Below are positions 1 through 12,085 of a DNA stretch of 64,000 nucleotides, one piece after another. The notes beneath the pieces are model-generated. The model had not been told where the DNA came from and ran no database searches. It saw nothing but the letters and a program-made list of their open reading frames with translations. This stretch comes from Ornithodoros turicata. Taxonomy: Eukaryota; Arthropoda; Arachnida; Ixodida; Argasidae. Location: NCBI RefSeq assembly GCF_037126465.1, contig NC_088202.1, forward strand, positions 30,116,213-30,180,212. Direction: 5' to 3'. Positions within the stretch are counted from its first letter, which is position 1. Each line of letters begins with the position of its first letter. Both the position numbers and the translations under genes were made by a program.

Positions 1-382
1 CTCTGGTCTCCTCTTGGGGAAGCGCTGTCGTTCAGGATTTTAGGCTCTTAGGTGTGCTTTTGGGGAAGTGCTGTTCTTTCCATGATTTGCATGCTCCATG
101 CACGAAGCGGGTTCGAAGCTCCTGGAATAAGGCCGATGTACGCACAAATACGAATTACTCAAACGACTTCGCGAGGACCGAAGCGCGAGTAGTGAGTGAT
201 GAAACAGGAACTTGTTATTAATGCCGCGGCTTGTTTAGAACTCAAATAACGGTGGTACGTCAGAGCACACTGACGTGATTTTCGCATTGCCCTAGAGGAA
301 GACCAAGGGTCACTACAGTTGATGGAGCTGCTGGGGTCCTGCCGCGGTTGAGCTAAGGTGAGCCCTCGTCAAGTTTCTTGTT
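1..382. other. No gene seen; possible splice-like signals
   Basis: No convincing coding frame lies here. A short direct repeat of the type GGGGAAGYGCTGT occurs twice near the left edge. On the + strand an acceptor-like pyrimidine-AG ends near 291 and a donor-like AAG/GTGAGC follows near 355. The 64 bases between them are closed by stops in all three frames, so I do not call an exon. Confidence 0.3.
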
Positions 383-574
383 TACTGTGGTGGTTCGTAG
401 ACAACGACGAAGTCACCCCGCTACAGACACGCGAGACCAGAAGCATATTCAGTTGTATGAACACAGACCTGGGACGAGGCGACGGGACGAGAAGCTCCCC
501 AGCACATCCAGCTCTCCAGCGTATTGGGCCACCGTCGATCAGGACTAATGTAGAGAAACACTATCTCCTCTACA
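383..574 (+). mobile_element. Solo-LTR-like remnant
   Basis: This block resembles the 3' LTR of the miniature LTR element at 51553-51723. Both begin with a TG(A/G)TGG-type start followed by a GTRGACRACGACGA-like run. Both end with a GTAGAGRAACAC...CTCCTSTACA hairpin-like end, near 552-574 here and 51699-51723 there. No primer-binding site or polypurine tract is seen next to this copy, so it is best read as a degenerate solo LTR. The alignment was made by eye and the outer limits are approximate. Confidence 0.45.
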
Positions 575-1894
575 GTCCCCGACGTTCCACATTTTAGTAG
601 TTAGCTTATCCTTTTCGCCTTCCATACATGCTTAGTCGCTTACATTCATACATGAGCGATTTGGACTACTAGGCTTGGAGTCTACATCATCATATTTTAA
701 TCACTATGCCTAACCTAACGTGTGAAAAAAGTAACAAAATAAAGTGGGGAGAAAAGACAGAGTCAAACGAAAGAGGAACTTGTTATCGGTCTACAAGTAC
801 TCTGTTGATTGTGAAGTTTGAAGTGATCGTTCGGAGGCAGAATAACAACCTCACGGAAGAAATAGGTCATGATCAACGCAGTGTAAATTTACAATCTTCG
901 CTCTGTACTGTGGATGTCCATCTCCCGCGGGCGTTTTCCCACCGCTGTCTCATTTGATTGATACCCGTGTTATCAGAAGAAAGAACGAGTGCTATTGCAA
1001 GACGTGAAGGACACGCAATGCTTTCGGCAACAAGTGGCGAAGAGTAAAGGAAACTCCTGTACATCCAAGGGTACTCCACGAGGCTCAATAGATGCTTCAG
1101 CGGCTGATGTCTCTGTCTGCCTCATTCAGCCTTGGATATTGTTTGCCGCTCACGAATTACTTGATCTTGCGCATAAAAAATGGCATTCGATAAATAGTCT
1201 TCTCACAACAACGCTGTCAGCTTACATCCTACTCACCACCCTATAAATTACCAGATCACTAGCGATTTCGTATACGGTATATAAGCTTACTATGAGATAA
1301 GCGAAATAGTCGGGTATATCTGGAAACAACATCACAAGGTCAGAAAGGGATCACCGCTTGATATGCACCGAATGTTGGAGAAGCTGCCGTTCCAATGGGA
1401 AAATGCCCCCTCCCATTGACTTTTTTTTAATCATCCATATATATTTATCTGTTGTGAATAATCATGTTTTCCTACAGGAAATATGGCCGGCTGCAAGGGT
1501 TTCACCTGCAAATCGAACCAGGTGCACAGTTTTTGTTCGATTTCCCGGTGTGCGGCTGCGCAGAAGCACGATAAAGTGCTCTGAGAAAGGAATATGCCAA
1601 ATATGATATTAAAGGGAACGTTCGTTAACTGGAGGAAGCCAGTGGACAAGGGAGTACGTGATCACCACCAAACCGACCAGACAGAGGGCCTGCTTAATGC
1701 CTCCTCTCACTCCTTCGCACGTTGACGTATAAAGTGAGGATGTCAGCCAATCACCGCAGACAGACGATTTCTGACACAGGCTTTCTGTGGCTGCCCATGC
1801 GGCTCATGGCGGCTAGTCTCTATAGCTACGGCCACCAAAACCACGGCCGTGATTGGCGGGCGCTTATTTGTTACTTTACGTCGTTTAAGTGATC
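575..1894. other. Unassigned; weak promoter-like words
   Basis: No gene is recognised. Around 1729-1850 the + strand has a TATAAAG word near 1730, an AGCCAAT word near 1747 and an inverted CCAAT (GATTGG) near 1852. No credible open frame follows. These are common words and I infer nothing firm from them. Confidence 0.2.
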
Positions 1895-2560
1895 AGGGGG
1901 CTTAATCGCATTACGCCTTCGATTTAACGAGCCGATACGATCTAACGAGTCGTTAACCTAACGAAACGGGCGACATTAGAAACAATACGGTTGAGGCCCA
2001 ATTGCTAGCCCTGATTAACGGCTCGTTAGGTCCGTGACATCACTGCGCTGGGCAGACGTACAGTGCGGAATGCGCTCTTAGACAGGCAAAACAACTTAAC
2101 GAAATCTATTTTGTCTAACTGGAAAGGATCCTGACGCCTTCGGCTTCGAGGTGCAAAGCCGATTGGCTTATCTTCCAAGCGAAGGAGCTCGATCGCTTGA
2201 AGCGAAGAAGAAGGAAATGATCCGTCTAACACAAGAAGTCGCCATCACTGTACCTACTTAACGATTTGACGAGTGGGTTAAAGACGAGCTCGATAGGTCG
2301 CTCGACAAGCATCATATTAGGCCACTGTCACGTTAACAAAAACAAGGTCGTCACGTGTCGCAGCTAACGCGTTTCGAGCGTCGCGATTAGTCCGAGGCAC
2401 GCGACTAAACTGAAGATACTATTCAATGAATCGTTAAACGGTTCGAGCTCGCTAGCTCGTTACGACTGCAAGAGATTATGCCAGTGTTCCGTTAACGAAA
2501 GCTCCTTTCTTTAACGGAACACTCACACGTCACGTGAATACGTGTCACGTAGTCGAAGTT
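1895..2560. repeat. TAACGAG/CGTTAAC-rich stretch with inverted repeat
   Basis: This stretch is dense in TTAACG/CGTTAA/TAACGAG words on both strands. It contains a perfect 12-bp inverted repeat, GTGTTCCGTTAA at 2484-2495 and its complement at 2511-2522. Two CACGTG E-box words occur at 2352-2357 and 2531-2536. The word bias suggests a decayed terminal-inverted-repeat element. No terminal pair or target duplication could be fixed, and no homologue was seen elsewhere in the window. Confidence 0.35.
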
Positions 2561-2624
2561 AGCAAGTGCGCCGCCCCTCGTTAGCGATTAAGCCGCCAGG
2601 GTTTGTTACAAGCTCCCGTGGCCT

Positions 2625-2862
2625 TGTGACTACGATGCATACTCTTCCACGCAGAGACTGGGAGGTGACCCGGTTCGAATCCGGATGCCCGCTGTGCTGT
2701 ATAGGTGTTCTCACTTTGTTTTTCTCAGATGCTGCCAGACAAATGTTGGCACAGTTGCCTGTGAAGTCGGTCCAGGACGCACCATCCCCCCTGCGATAGT
2801 CGTGACGTTGCTCGCCTGAGCCTAGCTTATACTACGGCAAGCAGTTCCCCCACCACTACCCA
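2625..2862 (+). mobile_element. tRNA-derived SINE (type B), + strand
   Basis: The head carries a pol III B-box, GGTTCGAATCC, at 2672-2682. The body GCTGTGCTGT ... TTGGCACAGTTGCCT ... AAGTCGGTCCAGGACGCAC follows, and then the tail GATAGTCGTGACGTTGC. The same body and tail occur on the opposite strand at 40502-40723 and, 5'-truncated, at 40915-41036. That supports a dispersed family resembling the Ruka-type SINEs of hard ticks; the family name is from memory. The A-box is weak and the copy looks old. Confidence 0.75.
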
Positions 2863-3190
2863 CAAGGCTTTATTTTTAGGTGGTATTGTCATTACGGTGG
2901 GGTCCGTTGGCGGGCTGTGTGAAAGCTCAAATCGATAAATTTGGCTTTATTTATATATCTGTCTTACTATCTTTGTCGGGACTCTTTTGCTAGAGCTTCT
3001 CCAAGTGTTTAGGATAACCAGTAACTATTCATTAATAATCACGTGCCAATAAGCAAGGGACGCTTCTGTACTACACAGTGAACTCATCGGAACTCAGGAA
3101 GCTCGTTTACGTGACCTAAATTGAAGGAAGGAACTGAGAAGTTCTAGGAAGAGTTTTCAATTTGCGAAAGTTTCTGTTCATGGTCACTTT
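2863..3190. other. No feature seen
   Basis: AT-leaning sequence with no recognisable repeat, RNA gene or coding frame. Confidence 0.3.
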
Positions 3191-3475
3191 TTAATCTGGA
3201 AGTCCCGTGCAACCCTCCGCACGTCCAATGAATAATTCTGGTGGAAATAAACGTCTCTCCCTGTACTTCATTCCCTCACACGGTTCCCACTGCTCATTCT
3301 CGCAGTCTCCAGAAGTTTTGAGTCTCGATTTTTGAAGACGCAAATGAAAGATGAACGCCCCGGGGTCTTCCTCCTTGGCCGCCTCAAGTTCTTTCCCGAG
3401 GGACGCGAAATTTCCCAAAGGAAATACGTGAAAGGAGGACAACGAGTCAAATAAGCAAACATCGTACCAAAACAA
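3191..3475 (-). CDS. Unrecognised 94-codon open frame
   Basis: The frame runs from ATG to a stop and reads as a mixed-composition, fairly charged peptide. A hydrophobic, aromatic start (MFWYDVCLFDSL) leads to a central acidic/basic stretch (GKELEAAKEEDPGAF). A cysteine-bearing C-terminal third follows, with residues C58, C66 and C88 roughly. Composition is balanced and not simple-sequence. A second, shorter frame overlaps it on the same strand. I do not recognise a family, see no clear splice sites, and the neighbours are repeats, so this may be an exon, a decayed gene piece or chance. Frames of this length are expected by chance in 64 kb. Confidence 0.2.
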   Translation of the reverse strand: MFWYDVCLFDSLSSFHVFPLGNFASLGKELEAAKEEDPGAFIFHLRLQKSRLKTSGDCENEQWEPCEGMKYRERRLFPPELFIGRAEGCTGLPD

Positions 3476-4109
3476 TGAGGTTTTTGAAGTCGAATTAAGC
3501 TCGTATTGTATTTATGTTTGTTCGCGGTTGTCGAGAATACTAGATGAAAATAAACGGGATTAAATGTTTGGTTTCTTTTGTTTTGGTTTGTTTTTTGCCT
3601 AATATTATATCCCTCTTGAAAAAAGAAAAAGAAAGAAAGAGGGAGACACCTTTGATATTTTGCTGCCTAGCAAAAGGTGAAAAGTGTTTATTTTAAACCG
3701 GAAGAAGGAGCTAGTGATGAAGATCGTTGTGCATGTATAAATATGTAATGCGCACCACAAAGAAAGAAAGAACAAAGAACATACGATTACGATGCGGTGG
3801 GATGCTTCACCATTTAAATGAACCCTGAGACGGCCCTGCAACATTTTACTCCAGCTGGTCTTCGCCTGTGCGTGAAGAGGGTTGACACATTGAATTTCGT
3901 TGTTCTGAAATGCAGCGCTCATGACGTTGTGAAATAGGTTGTACTAAGAGATATATTCCTGCAATTACGATGAGCATTATGTGTTTGATCCAACAGAAGA
4001 ATGCTGGTGCTGTCTTGAGTGCGTACTAAAAAAAGAAAAAAATGAAAGGAAGTACGTGCCCGCTGCCGCTTTCAACGCCTCCGTTCCCTACTACGCGCAG
4101 GCGCGGATC

Positions 4110-4145
<36 letters not shown>

Positions 4146-5656
4146 CGAGATGTCCTGACCCCTTCCTCAATTTCTGTCTTCACATGGTGTTTAATTGACC
4201 TTAGGTAGTGTATGTAGCATGTTGTATGTGCAAGGCTGGACAACTCCCTCAGAAGAATCCTGAATCGCCCCTGCTGGTTACACGTCATCACAGAGTGCGA
4301 ATTTACGTAGCGATACATATAAATACCGCATATTGCTGTTAATGGTGTCACGGGCCTATACAGGGAATATTCGATAAGTGCCGAGCAGGATGATCTACGT
4401 CAATAAAGTTGTCACCAAAGAGGGAATAGTTAAACCACCAAGATTGAGCTACTATACCTCCGCCTACTTAGGGTTTGACCTATTGGCGTAATTTGTTTGT
4501 TGGTATATTCAGGACAAATTAGGTAAAACCCGAAAGCATTTTCTATCGCAACAACTCCGAGATCAAGCACTACACCTAAAGAGTCAAGTCGAGGCGAGCG
4601 CGCAGCGTCCTTTTTTTATTTTTTATTTTTCTCTTTCTCTCTCTCTCTCTCGAGTAGCTTCGTGTGAAAAAGCAAAGGAGGTAGTTGTGTTCGATCAGTG
4701 CGATTGCGTTCGGATTTTACGCTGGCTGGCGCAGGGAACGTTTGCATATACATACTTGCCATGCGCTGTCGACATCTCACAGCTCGCCGAATATGCTATG
4801 TCCATTACGTAAATGAACGGTTCCATCAATACCCTGTCCCGATTCCGACTGCAGAGCTTCATTCCTGAAATCGTTTTCCCTTCTGAATAACGGCAGAAAA
4901 ACAAAGGAGAGTAAACCCTTTTTCCTCGATTAGAACGCTTCCGTTCCTTTCTGTCCAGCACACGACCACAGCAACGCATGGATTAATTCCCCTGAGCAGA
5001 GGCTGCGCCGGAAGTCACGCCCTCGGGCCAACAAGCGACGAGCGAGCTTATCAACTTCACAGCTAGCAGCAGCAAGATAAGCCACTCTCTCTCTCTTTCG
5101 CGTATAGTCCATATTGTGTACAGAGCAACTCGTAGGTATACTATCGATTTCGAGGGAATGGACCGGAATGAAACGGTGTGTTTGCACTTGGCTACGGTCT
5201 GCTTCCGAAAGCGTATCAGCGTGTAACGGTGCCCGGTTGGACCCTGCTCTGTTTTGGCGTCTCGGAATTGCTGCATGACGTCACGCCTACTGACAGTGTC
5301 GGTCGTGTGTGTTGCAGGGTCTCACGTGCACGTGGGGAGGACCGCTGGAGACACCCAGGGGGCTTGATGAGAGAGATTAGTTGAAACTGGCTTTTGAAGT
5401 GTTATTATCGTGTTTCGTACACATGTGCATGAAGCGCAATATAGAATGCGAATTCGTATTGATAAAGCAGTTTGAAAGCCTCCTTGGCTTCTTTAATAAT
5501 ATAGGGCGAAAGGGGAAAAAATATGGTCGTTTAGCGTTCGTAGGAAGCTGGCTGAAGTTAGCAGCCTTAAAAGGTAGACACAGTGCAGTTCTACGTATTG
5601 TGTACGTGCCTTGGCCATACACACTACTCGAGTGTACACATCCTTCCCGCAGAATG
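3476..5656. other. Unassigned, microsatellite-bearing
   Basis: No gene is recognised. Simple sequence occurs at 4111-4140 (AG repeat) and near 4622-4650 (CT-rich). A second CT/GA tract lies near 5085-5100. The several short overlapping frames at 4.7-5.4 kb have no recognisable content. Confidence 0.3.
4111..4140. repeat. (AG)15 microsatellite
   Basis: An uninterrupted AG dinucleotide run of 30 bases, followed by a short G run. Confidence 0.95.
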
Positions 5657-5664
5657 GCCCTGTT

Positions 5665-6980
5665 CAGGGGCGCCGGAACAGGGGGAGCAGGGGGAGCGAC
5701 GGCTCCCCCTCATTTACGAATGGGGGAGCACGGCTCCCCCAGTGTCAACCCAGCGTCGTAATCTCCTACGGTCTAACAGAATGGCCCGTGCATGTATGTG
5801 TTCTTTCGGTGGCCATAAATTTAGAGAACAACAAACAGAGATCCTACCACTGTCACTGTGTGCGGAGACCGTTTGAGAAGAGCTGATACCAATGGTGTCA
5901 GGTTCACAGGGTTCTGGAGTTGACCATTGCAAGCTTTGTGGTACGAAGTGCAACAAATCAGTCAGAAAGTGCGTAACCGGGGGCGCGAGCATTCCCAGAC
6001 TCAATCCACGGGGTGGGTTGGGGGGGGGGGGGGACAGAGGCGCAAACGGGAATCGCAAAAGGCACACAAGACACCAGACGTCTGAGGGAAATAAGGATAC
6101 GAAGAAACCGCCAGGTTGAAGACAGAGAGTTGTTATAATGGTGGTTTGCGAGGCGCAGCCACAGATTTCAGTCGGTTGTGGACAGGGTGCTCACTTCGAG
6201 CTGGCGTGTGAGACCTGTAGTACGACAAGTGCGATGAACTGAGACGAAACGTCGCACCGGTGTTGTGTTCACGTGTCTGCAGTGACAACGTCGAGGGAGC
6301 GCCACCAAGTCCTCGACTGCAGCAGCGTTACAAGATTATTAAATGCCATAGACATCGGAGAAGGCAACACTTCTGGAAAGAGATATGTATCGCAGTCAGC
6401 TTGTTTGTTGTCTTATATATATTGTGTATATCTTCACCCGTCATAGTAGAATATTCTAACTGTTAACCTGATTGGTGGCCCCTCGCTTTCCATCGTACCG
6501 ATGTCCAAAATTTACCCGCTGTTTTCATTTATCCGGCTTTTCTTATTGAGTCGCCCCGGAGTTATGACGACAGCGTGACACCCAGTCAAAAGGCTGGGTG
6601 TCAAAGGGACACATTATTGCTGAGCTCCAGACCGGCCCAGGAAAGTCTGGTTTATTCGCAGAAGGCTTGCGGATCAGACGATGTTCGCTTCCAGTCCCGG
6701 CACATGTACATGCCGCGACGGCGATTCCCGGGGACAAGTACCCGAAGTTCCCTACACATTACTTTCCATAGAGGTCTAGGCACTGCACAGAAGTAAAAAA
6801 AGCCGGACGCACTGAACTCCTACCAACTAATTCACCACCAAGCGCTATTTAATTACAGTACTTCTGCAATGTTACTTTAGATCTACTGTTCAAATATACA
6901 CATGTCATTTGCTAGGTGCACGTTTACAGTTCGTGCAGCAACCATGTATAACGCGACCATGAGCCCTCAAGGAAAATAAG

Positions 6981-7011
<31 letters not shown>

Positions 7012-7071
7012 CTTGTTCAAGGTAGCACTTTTTTTCGCTCCCCCAGTGAAAAATTAGTTCCGACGCCACTG
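5665..7071. mobile_element. Non-autonomous hAT element, 8-bp TSD
   Basis: The left terminus starts CAGGGGCGCCGGAAC at 5665. The right terminus, read on the minus strand from 7071, starts CAGTGGCGTCGGAAC. The flanks are identical 8-mers, GCCCTGTT at 5657-5664 and again at 7072-7079. CAG-starting termini with an 8-bp duplication are the signature of hAT transposons. The 1.4-kb interior has no transposase-like frame. It includes a G14 run (6020-6033), a TGA trinucleotide run (6981-7011), a short Cys-rich frame around 5892-6119 and a frame at 6260-6466 ending in a hydrophobic stretch (IAVSLFVVLYILCISSPVIV). The subterminal GGGGGAGC/GCTCCCCC words near both ends are also typical of such elements. 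The terminal and TSD evidence is strong; the origin of the interior is unknown. Confidence 0.85.
6981..7011. repeat. (TGA)10 microsatellite
   Basis: About ten TGA trinucleotides in a row, inside the hAT element close to its right end. Confidence 0.95.
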
Positions 7072-7079
7072 GCCCTGTT

Positions 7080-10000
7080 AGCTCTTCTCTGGTAACCTCA
7101 CTGCAGTCGACCGTGAACACTTTCAGCTCAATGACGTGAACTACACCTGCGGCATGAAGCACTCACATTGCACAATAATAAACTAAGGTAGCAAATATGA
7201 TAAAACAAGCAGACTTCCTCCGTCCTACACGGCTTACCCTGGTATCGCGAGCATACCATTCCTGGGGCTTTGCTGTATCCGAAATTCGTCAGGTGACGAA
7301 TTCAATATCTTCCGTTTTCTTTTTTTTTTCTATAATCAAACTCAAACCCAAACTCGCCGAAAGGAGGATGGTGCAGAATGCTGGCATTTCCTTGCACAGT
7401 GCAAAAAAGTTCAGTTTACTTTCCGTTTAGTGGTAACAGTATACGTACTAGACGTGTTAGTTGAGCCGCCGTCAGACAAACTTCCAAGTGAACCGTTTCG
7501 GTCATATCCGTCCAGATCCCCCAGTGGAAGTATCCACTCCCGTTTTCTGCTTCAAGAGTCACGACATTCAATACTGCTTGAGATGTCCCGGATATCCGTC
7601 TCTATAGGTCGCCGCAAAATGAGCCGCTGCTTCAGAAACTGCAGGTACACACGAGGTTCCTTCATTACCGATTCACACTCCACGATCAGTCATTGGAAGA
7701 AGAAGACGCGAAGAACACGCGCCCCGCAGGATTCTCGGTCATTCTCAGTCATTTATTCGAAAGGTCTTCGACAGGTATCTCACGCAACGCCTCGCAAGGC
7801 GCAGGAAGTGGTCGCCAGTGATTAATGGCCGTCTTTCGGGGACTGGGGCCCGTTAGTCTTTGTAGCCTGCGCGAAGAAGGCCCGGGTTTTCCTTCCCGTA
7901 TACAGACATCATATATATAAGCGTCTCGCCCCAGCGCGTGTCGCTCTTTAGAGATTTGCATTGCAGATGAAGAGCGGCCAGCCTCTTTCGGTGCATGCGA
8001 TCGCCCACGCGATCCACGCCTTCTGGCACGGTTGTTTGTTTCATCGTGGCAAAGGTCCGCCCCGTATTGCTCGTCCACGAATCTGAAACATTAATAATAC
8101 TCTCGAGTGTTATGCAAGTCGAGGGTAGTGATTTAGAACGGAACATGCCATTGTGATGGGGAGGTATCGTGGTCCTCGTTTCTTGCAAGTTTGGTAGCGT
8201 GGAGAAGGTGCGTAAGCTTCTGACGCGCTCTACGGTGCGGATGGTATTCTGCGGGCGCTAACGTTGTCAGAATTCCGTTTGTAAGAGCATGTACAAGGAG
8301 TGGATTCCATAGGAAGGATTTGTGGCATAACGATACAGATGCAAACGCGGCAGACGTTATGTTAGGTGATTATTTGATTATTATAGCTCCCCTAGTCATT
8401 CAGGACTGACAGCCTCAATGTAAACGTGATTTTTTTAAGATACCTCGTCATCGTTCTATTTCTAGGAAGAAACAAATAAGCGTGGCACGAAACAACACGG
8501 GTTTACAACCGCAACACCGTCCATACTAAGACGGCGCGGGAACTGGTCCGATACCACATACCGTGTCTTTGGTGGCGGAACATAATCCAGTAGAGCTTTC
8601 CCCGTAAAATTCTATATAGACTTCAATCAACAAACCCGCCGCAATGTCGGCGAGCCAATTTTAGAAGAACAAGGCCCAAATTCTCCCATGTCACTGATGC
8701 GCCTCCCCACGAAGAAACGACCGAAAACGTCCTTCTTTAGAAATAACGTTCTCCCTCACCAGGGAAAGGCTTACATAAAAACACTATAAAACCTTTCTTC
8801 GCCTCAGCTTGCACCACGGGACTGCCAGCCTGCTCTGACTCAGCATTGAGACATCGTGACGTCTAGCTCAACCGCAACAGTCGTCAAGCCTCTCTGGCAA
8901 GCAAACTTTCTGCCGTCTTCGGCACCGCATAAAAGTAGCCCAGCCGAGTATTCGCGTTAGCTTGAGAAGACGCAGCCAGCCAGAACGCTAGATGCCAGTT
9001 TGCCGTGGGCGGCACGAGCTCTTCGGCTAGCAGTGTACATAAACCTGGACCGGAATAGCAGCACTCGACATTCCGACCGGGTTTCTTTACTCAGCTGCTT
9101 GTGAGAAGCTTTGGTACGTGCAGTAGCTGCTACGAAAGCACTGCTTTCGTGAAGGAGGGGCTGCGTTAAGGTATCAGTCGCAAGCTTCCAGGAGACGACG
9201 ACTTCATTATCGGAAAGGAACACGAGGACACGGGTGACAGCACTGGAGGAGACAAGATTGTCGTGCGGGTGTCAGTGAAGCGGCGCGAAGGGTGCGCGTC
9301 AATTGTTGATGCGCTGTAGGTGGTCTTCCAAGCCTTTCGTACCCTCCTCGGGGAGGCAATTAGAGAGCGTCAACTCCGTAGTACCGCGTTTCGCCTTTGC
9401 CACCATTGATGAAAAAGAATGACAGCTCTGACACTAGGCGGGGAAGTAAGCGAAAAATGCACACTCTGCCATTGTCTTAGGAATGCAGTTCTGCAACGAG
9501 CTAATGAAGATCATCGAAAGATTCCCACCTTGATGCCCATCGAAATGGAAATAGCGAACTATCTCTGTAACCGTCGCGAGATATGGGAGACACTGCTAGG
9601 CAAACTTTTGTTCAACAGCAAAGATAACGGTAATTCAATTCATATACCGTAAGTGAAAGAACAAAAGACCTCATAAACCCCCATCACGTAACTGCCATAA
9701 AGCGGGATGAACGGCGCCGTTCATCAAACAAAAGCCTCGACCTCCGACACCCATTCAATGCCAGCGACACCATTTTGTTTTGAGGACGGGCTCGGCTAAT
9801 CTCCGTGACAGAGTCAACCATGACGGGAGGAGATTCATTCGCTTTTGATGGGAGATTATGAACTTTTACGATCAACAGGTGAAGAACAGAGGTCAGCTGG
9901 GAACATGCCAGGTGTGGGTGTGGCACACTTGAAAGCTGACGAGCCGACATCAGTTTACGGCCTCCGCTGGGGAAGTTTGCCTTGCAGCTTAGCGCGCTCG

Positions 10001-11219
10001 ATCTACGATTCCCCAATATATTAGTACTATAATCATACCTGGCACCGTTCACTGCTTCTTCCAAAACTGCCTTGAAGACCATTCCTGCAGCACGATTCGT
10101 TTATTTTCTACGGCGAAATCATGCGATTCCTCTATACCAAACTGTGCACACATGAATGCGAGGAATTTCATTGATCGTTAGGCGTTGTAGGCCTATGCGT
10201 TTGTGTCGCCCGTGCTTGCAGCCCCCCTCGGCTAATTATCGGTGAAATCCTAAATGTTGTACGAATCTCATAGGTACAAGTTCCCGTGTAATACATCCCG
10301 TAAATGCACTGCGAATAAAACTGAAAAAGAAAAATATACGTTTCGTGTGTTTGGCTTTTTCTTTTTTTAAAGTAATAATTGGGGGTATATTTACAGGTAA
10401 GGTGAGTCAGCCCTTTTGTGTGTCCTTTTCTTTGAAACATCATCACATTTTCGGAATGAGCTTTGTGGTCGATTTGTTGCAGTTCCGTACCCTAATATGA
10501 GTATCCAAGTCCCGATTTCTGTTCCCAACAGTAGATGCAACAAAAAGTGCATTCAAGTGCACGCAGTTAATATTGGAAATTACAAAAAAAAAAAAAAAAA
10601 AAGAGTTCTCTCGCTTCCTCTAAATGCGTATTTGCATACATTTTGCTATCATCATCCTGGCACCTCAGAGTTTCACGCAGACGCATGCACGGTACCGTAG
10701 CCTCCGGTCCGAACCTGCCCCGGTATGTACCTTCGCACACCGTAAGAAGCACTAACCCCCACTCAACGTATCCGCAGATACTATTACCTATATTACCGCA
10801 CGCAAGTCTTTCAGAAGTACCACAGCTTCCGACCTTGACTCTCTCCGGTGCATCGTTCACCGGTTTGTGTATGCACCGACCGTAATGCAAATGCGAAATC
10901 TTCCTACGGAACGTCCAATGGCGAATCTTCGATTTTCGCGTTCCCTAGATGCCTGACGGGCGCACGCGTTTGTTACGCTCGATTGGATAATTTGCCACGC
11001 AATATTTGGTGCCCAAAGGACTGGCCTTCGCGATAATGGTGCGGCGCGAATAATGAGCGCGGAATGAAATTGTTTTCATTGACTCGACGTTAATATCGGC
11101 AGAGCATCGATGGATGCAAGGGCTGCAGAGGCGACGGGGAAGGTAATTAAGACAAACGTGTTTCGGCGCCAGTTTGGAGCCGATTATTAAGGTCACGCCA
11201 ATCTTGCTGGCTGTTCGGA
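7080..11219. other. Unassigned; no supported gene
   Basis: Several frames of 70-130 codons occur (for example 7430-7825 +, 7749-8078 -, 9419-9652 +, 9684-10082 -). None shows a known domain, and they overlap each other on both strands. An A19 run lies at 10584-10602. On the + strand CAG/GTAAGG and AAG/GTGAGT donor-like words lie back to back near 10396-10406, without a convincing exon upstream. Confidence 0.3.
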
Positions 11220-11385
11220 GCAGTCCTGATTTTTGAAGATGCACTTCCTCACGAAAAGCGTGAATACCGAACATTTGAAGAAGGAAGGTAGTCACACTGA
11301 AAAGGTTAGCCAGCTGTAGGACTCGAACCCACATCTTCTGGATTACCGGTCCACGGCTCTACCAACTGAGCTAAGCTAACACGCC
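11220..11385 (-). mobile_element. tRNA-derived SINE (type C), minus strand
   Basis: Read on the minus strand from 11380, the head has a good A-box (TTAGCTCAGTTGGTAGAGC), an anticodon-like loop and a B-box (GGTTCGAGTCC). Six to seven bases at its 5' end pair with GGCTAAC downstream. The T-arm and acceptor are separated by four extra bases, and the loop has C where tRNAs have U33. It is therefore a tRNA-like SINE head rather than a working tRNA gene. The tail continues as ACCTTTTCAGTG to about 11220. A similar body occurs at 11511-11775. Confidence 0.65.
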
Positions 11386-11510
11386 AGTGACTTTCGAGGT
11401 TGCGTCATGTGAAGGGACAAAACACATCCACTCACTCACTCATTCCACTTTCACTCTTACATGATTTCTCATTCACACATACATTCAAACGACGGGGTCG
11501 ACGCAAGCCG

Positions 11511-11775
11511 CATCTGTTGAACACGATGGAAATTGCAGCTTTGACGCTCGAACACAGAAGACAAGGACAAACACACAAAGCCTCAAGTGCCTAAGAACAA
11601 TGAATGAAAAAGGAAGGAAGTCACTGAATAGGTGGGTTCGAGTCCTTCAGCCTGGCTAACCTTTACAGTGACTTCCTTCTTTCTCCATTCATTGTTCTTA
11701 GGCACTTGAGGCTGTGTGTGTTTGTCCCTTCTCCTGTGCTCCAGCCTCAGAACTTCAATTTCCATCGTGTTCGAC
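11511..11775. repeat. Head-to-head inverted SINE tails
   Basis: Arms of roughly 110 bases at 11511-11624 (minus-oriented) and 11666-11775 (plus-oriented) are inverted copies with about 85-90% identity by eye. Their shared core reads CATTGTTCTTAGGCACTTGAG. The 41-base spacer holds a B-box-like GGGTTCGAGTCC and GGCTAACC, as in the SINE head at 11304-11380. This is two type-C SINE copies, or one copied back, meeting head to head. Confidence 0.7.
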
Positions 11776-11879
11776 TGAACATTTCTTGGTGCTTGCATAG
11801 GATTGTGACATGCCCTGTTTTGTTGACAACCATCGACTTGTTCCAGATGCTTTAGGCTTGATCTCTGCTAGGACACCTT

Positions 11880-12085
11880 TTGCTATTGCGTGATTTATTG
11901 AGACCGTCGGGCCATTTACTTTTACTGCATATAGGCACCAGAGGATATTTCACTAACGACTTACGGAACGGTTACTGCAGATGCACTTGTCGGCAGCCAT
12001 TTTATATTATTCATATGTACATTTAGTGTGTATGGTGCCTTTTATGTGTACTCGTTAGCGTGTGCCTCCAATGTATGACTCACCT
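11880..12085 (+). repeat. Dispersed repeat E, copy 1
   Basis: The block begins TTGCGTGATTTATTGAGACC and continues through a GTCGGCAG word to TCCAATGTATG. It matches, with gaps, the block at 50778-51018 in the same orientation and word order (TTGCGATTTATTGAGAT ... GTCGGCAG ... TTCAATGTATG). It probably belongs to the 3' part of an unidentified retroelement. Confidence 0.5.

Noticed and set aside
292..355. Short exon between acceptor-like and donor-like words
   Set aside because: All three frames contain stops within the 64 bases.
11304..11380. Possible functional tRNA gene (minus strand) with good A- and B-boxes
   Set aside because: Four extra bases separate T-arm and acceptor, C replaces U33, and the sequence runs on into a SINE body; called as a SINE head.
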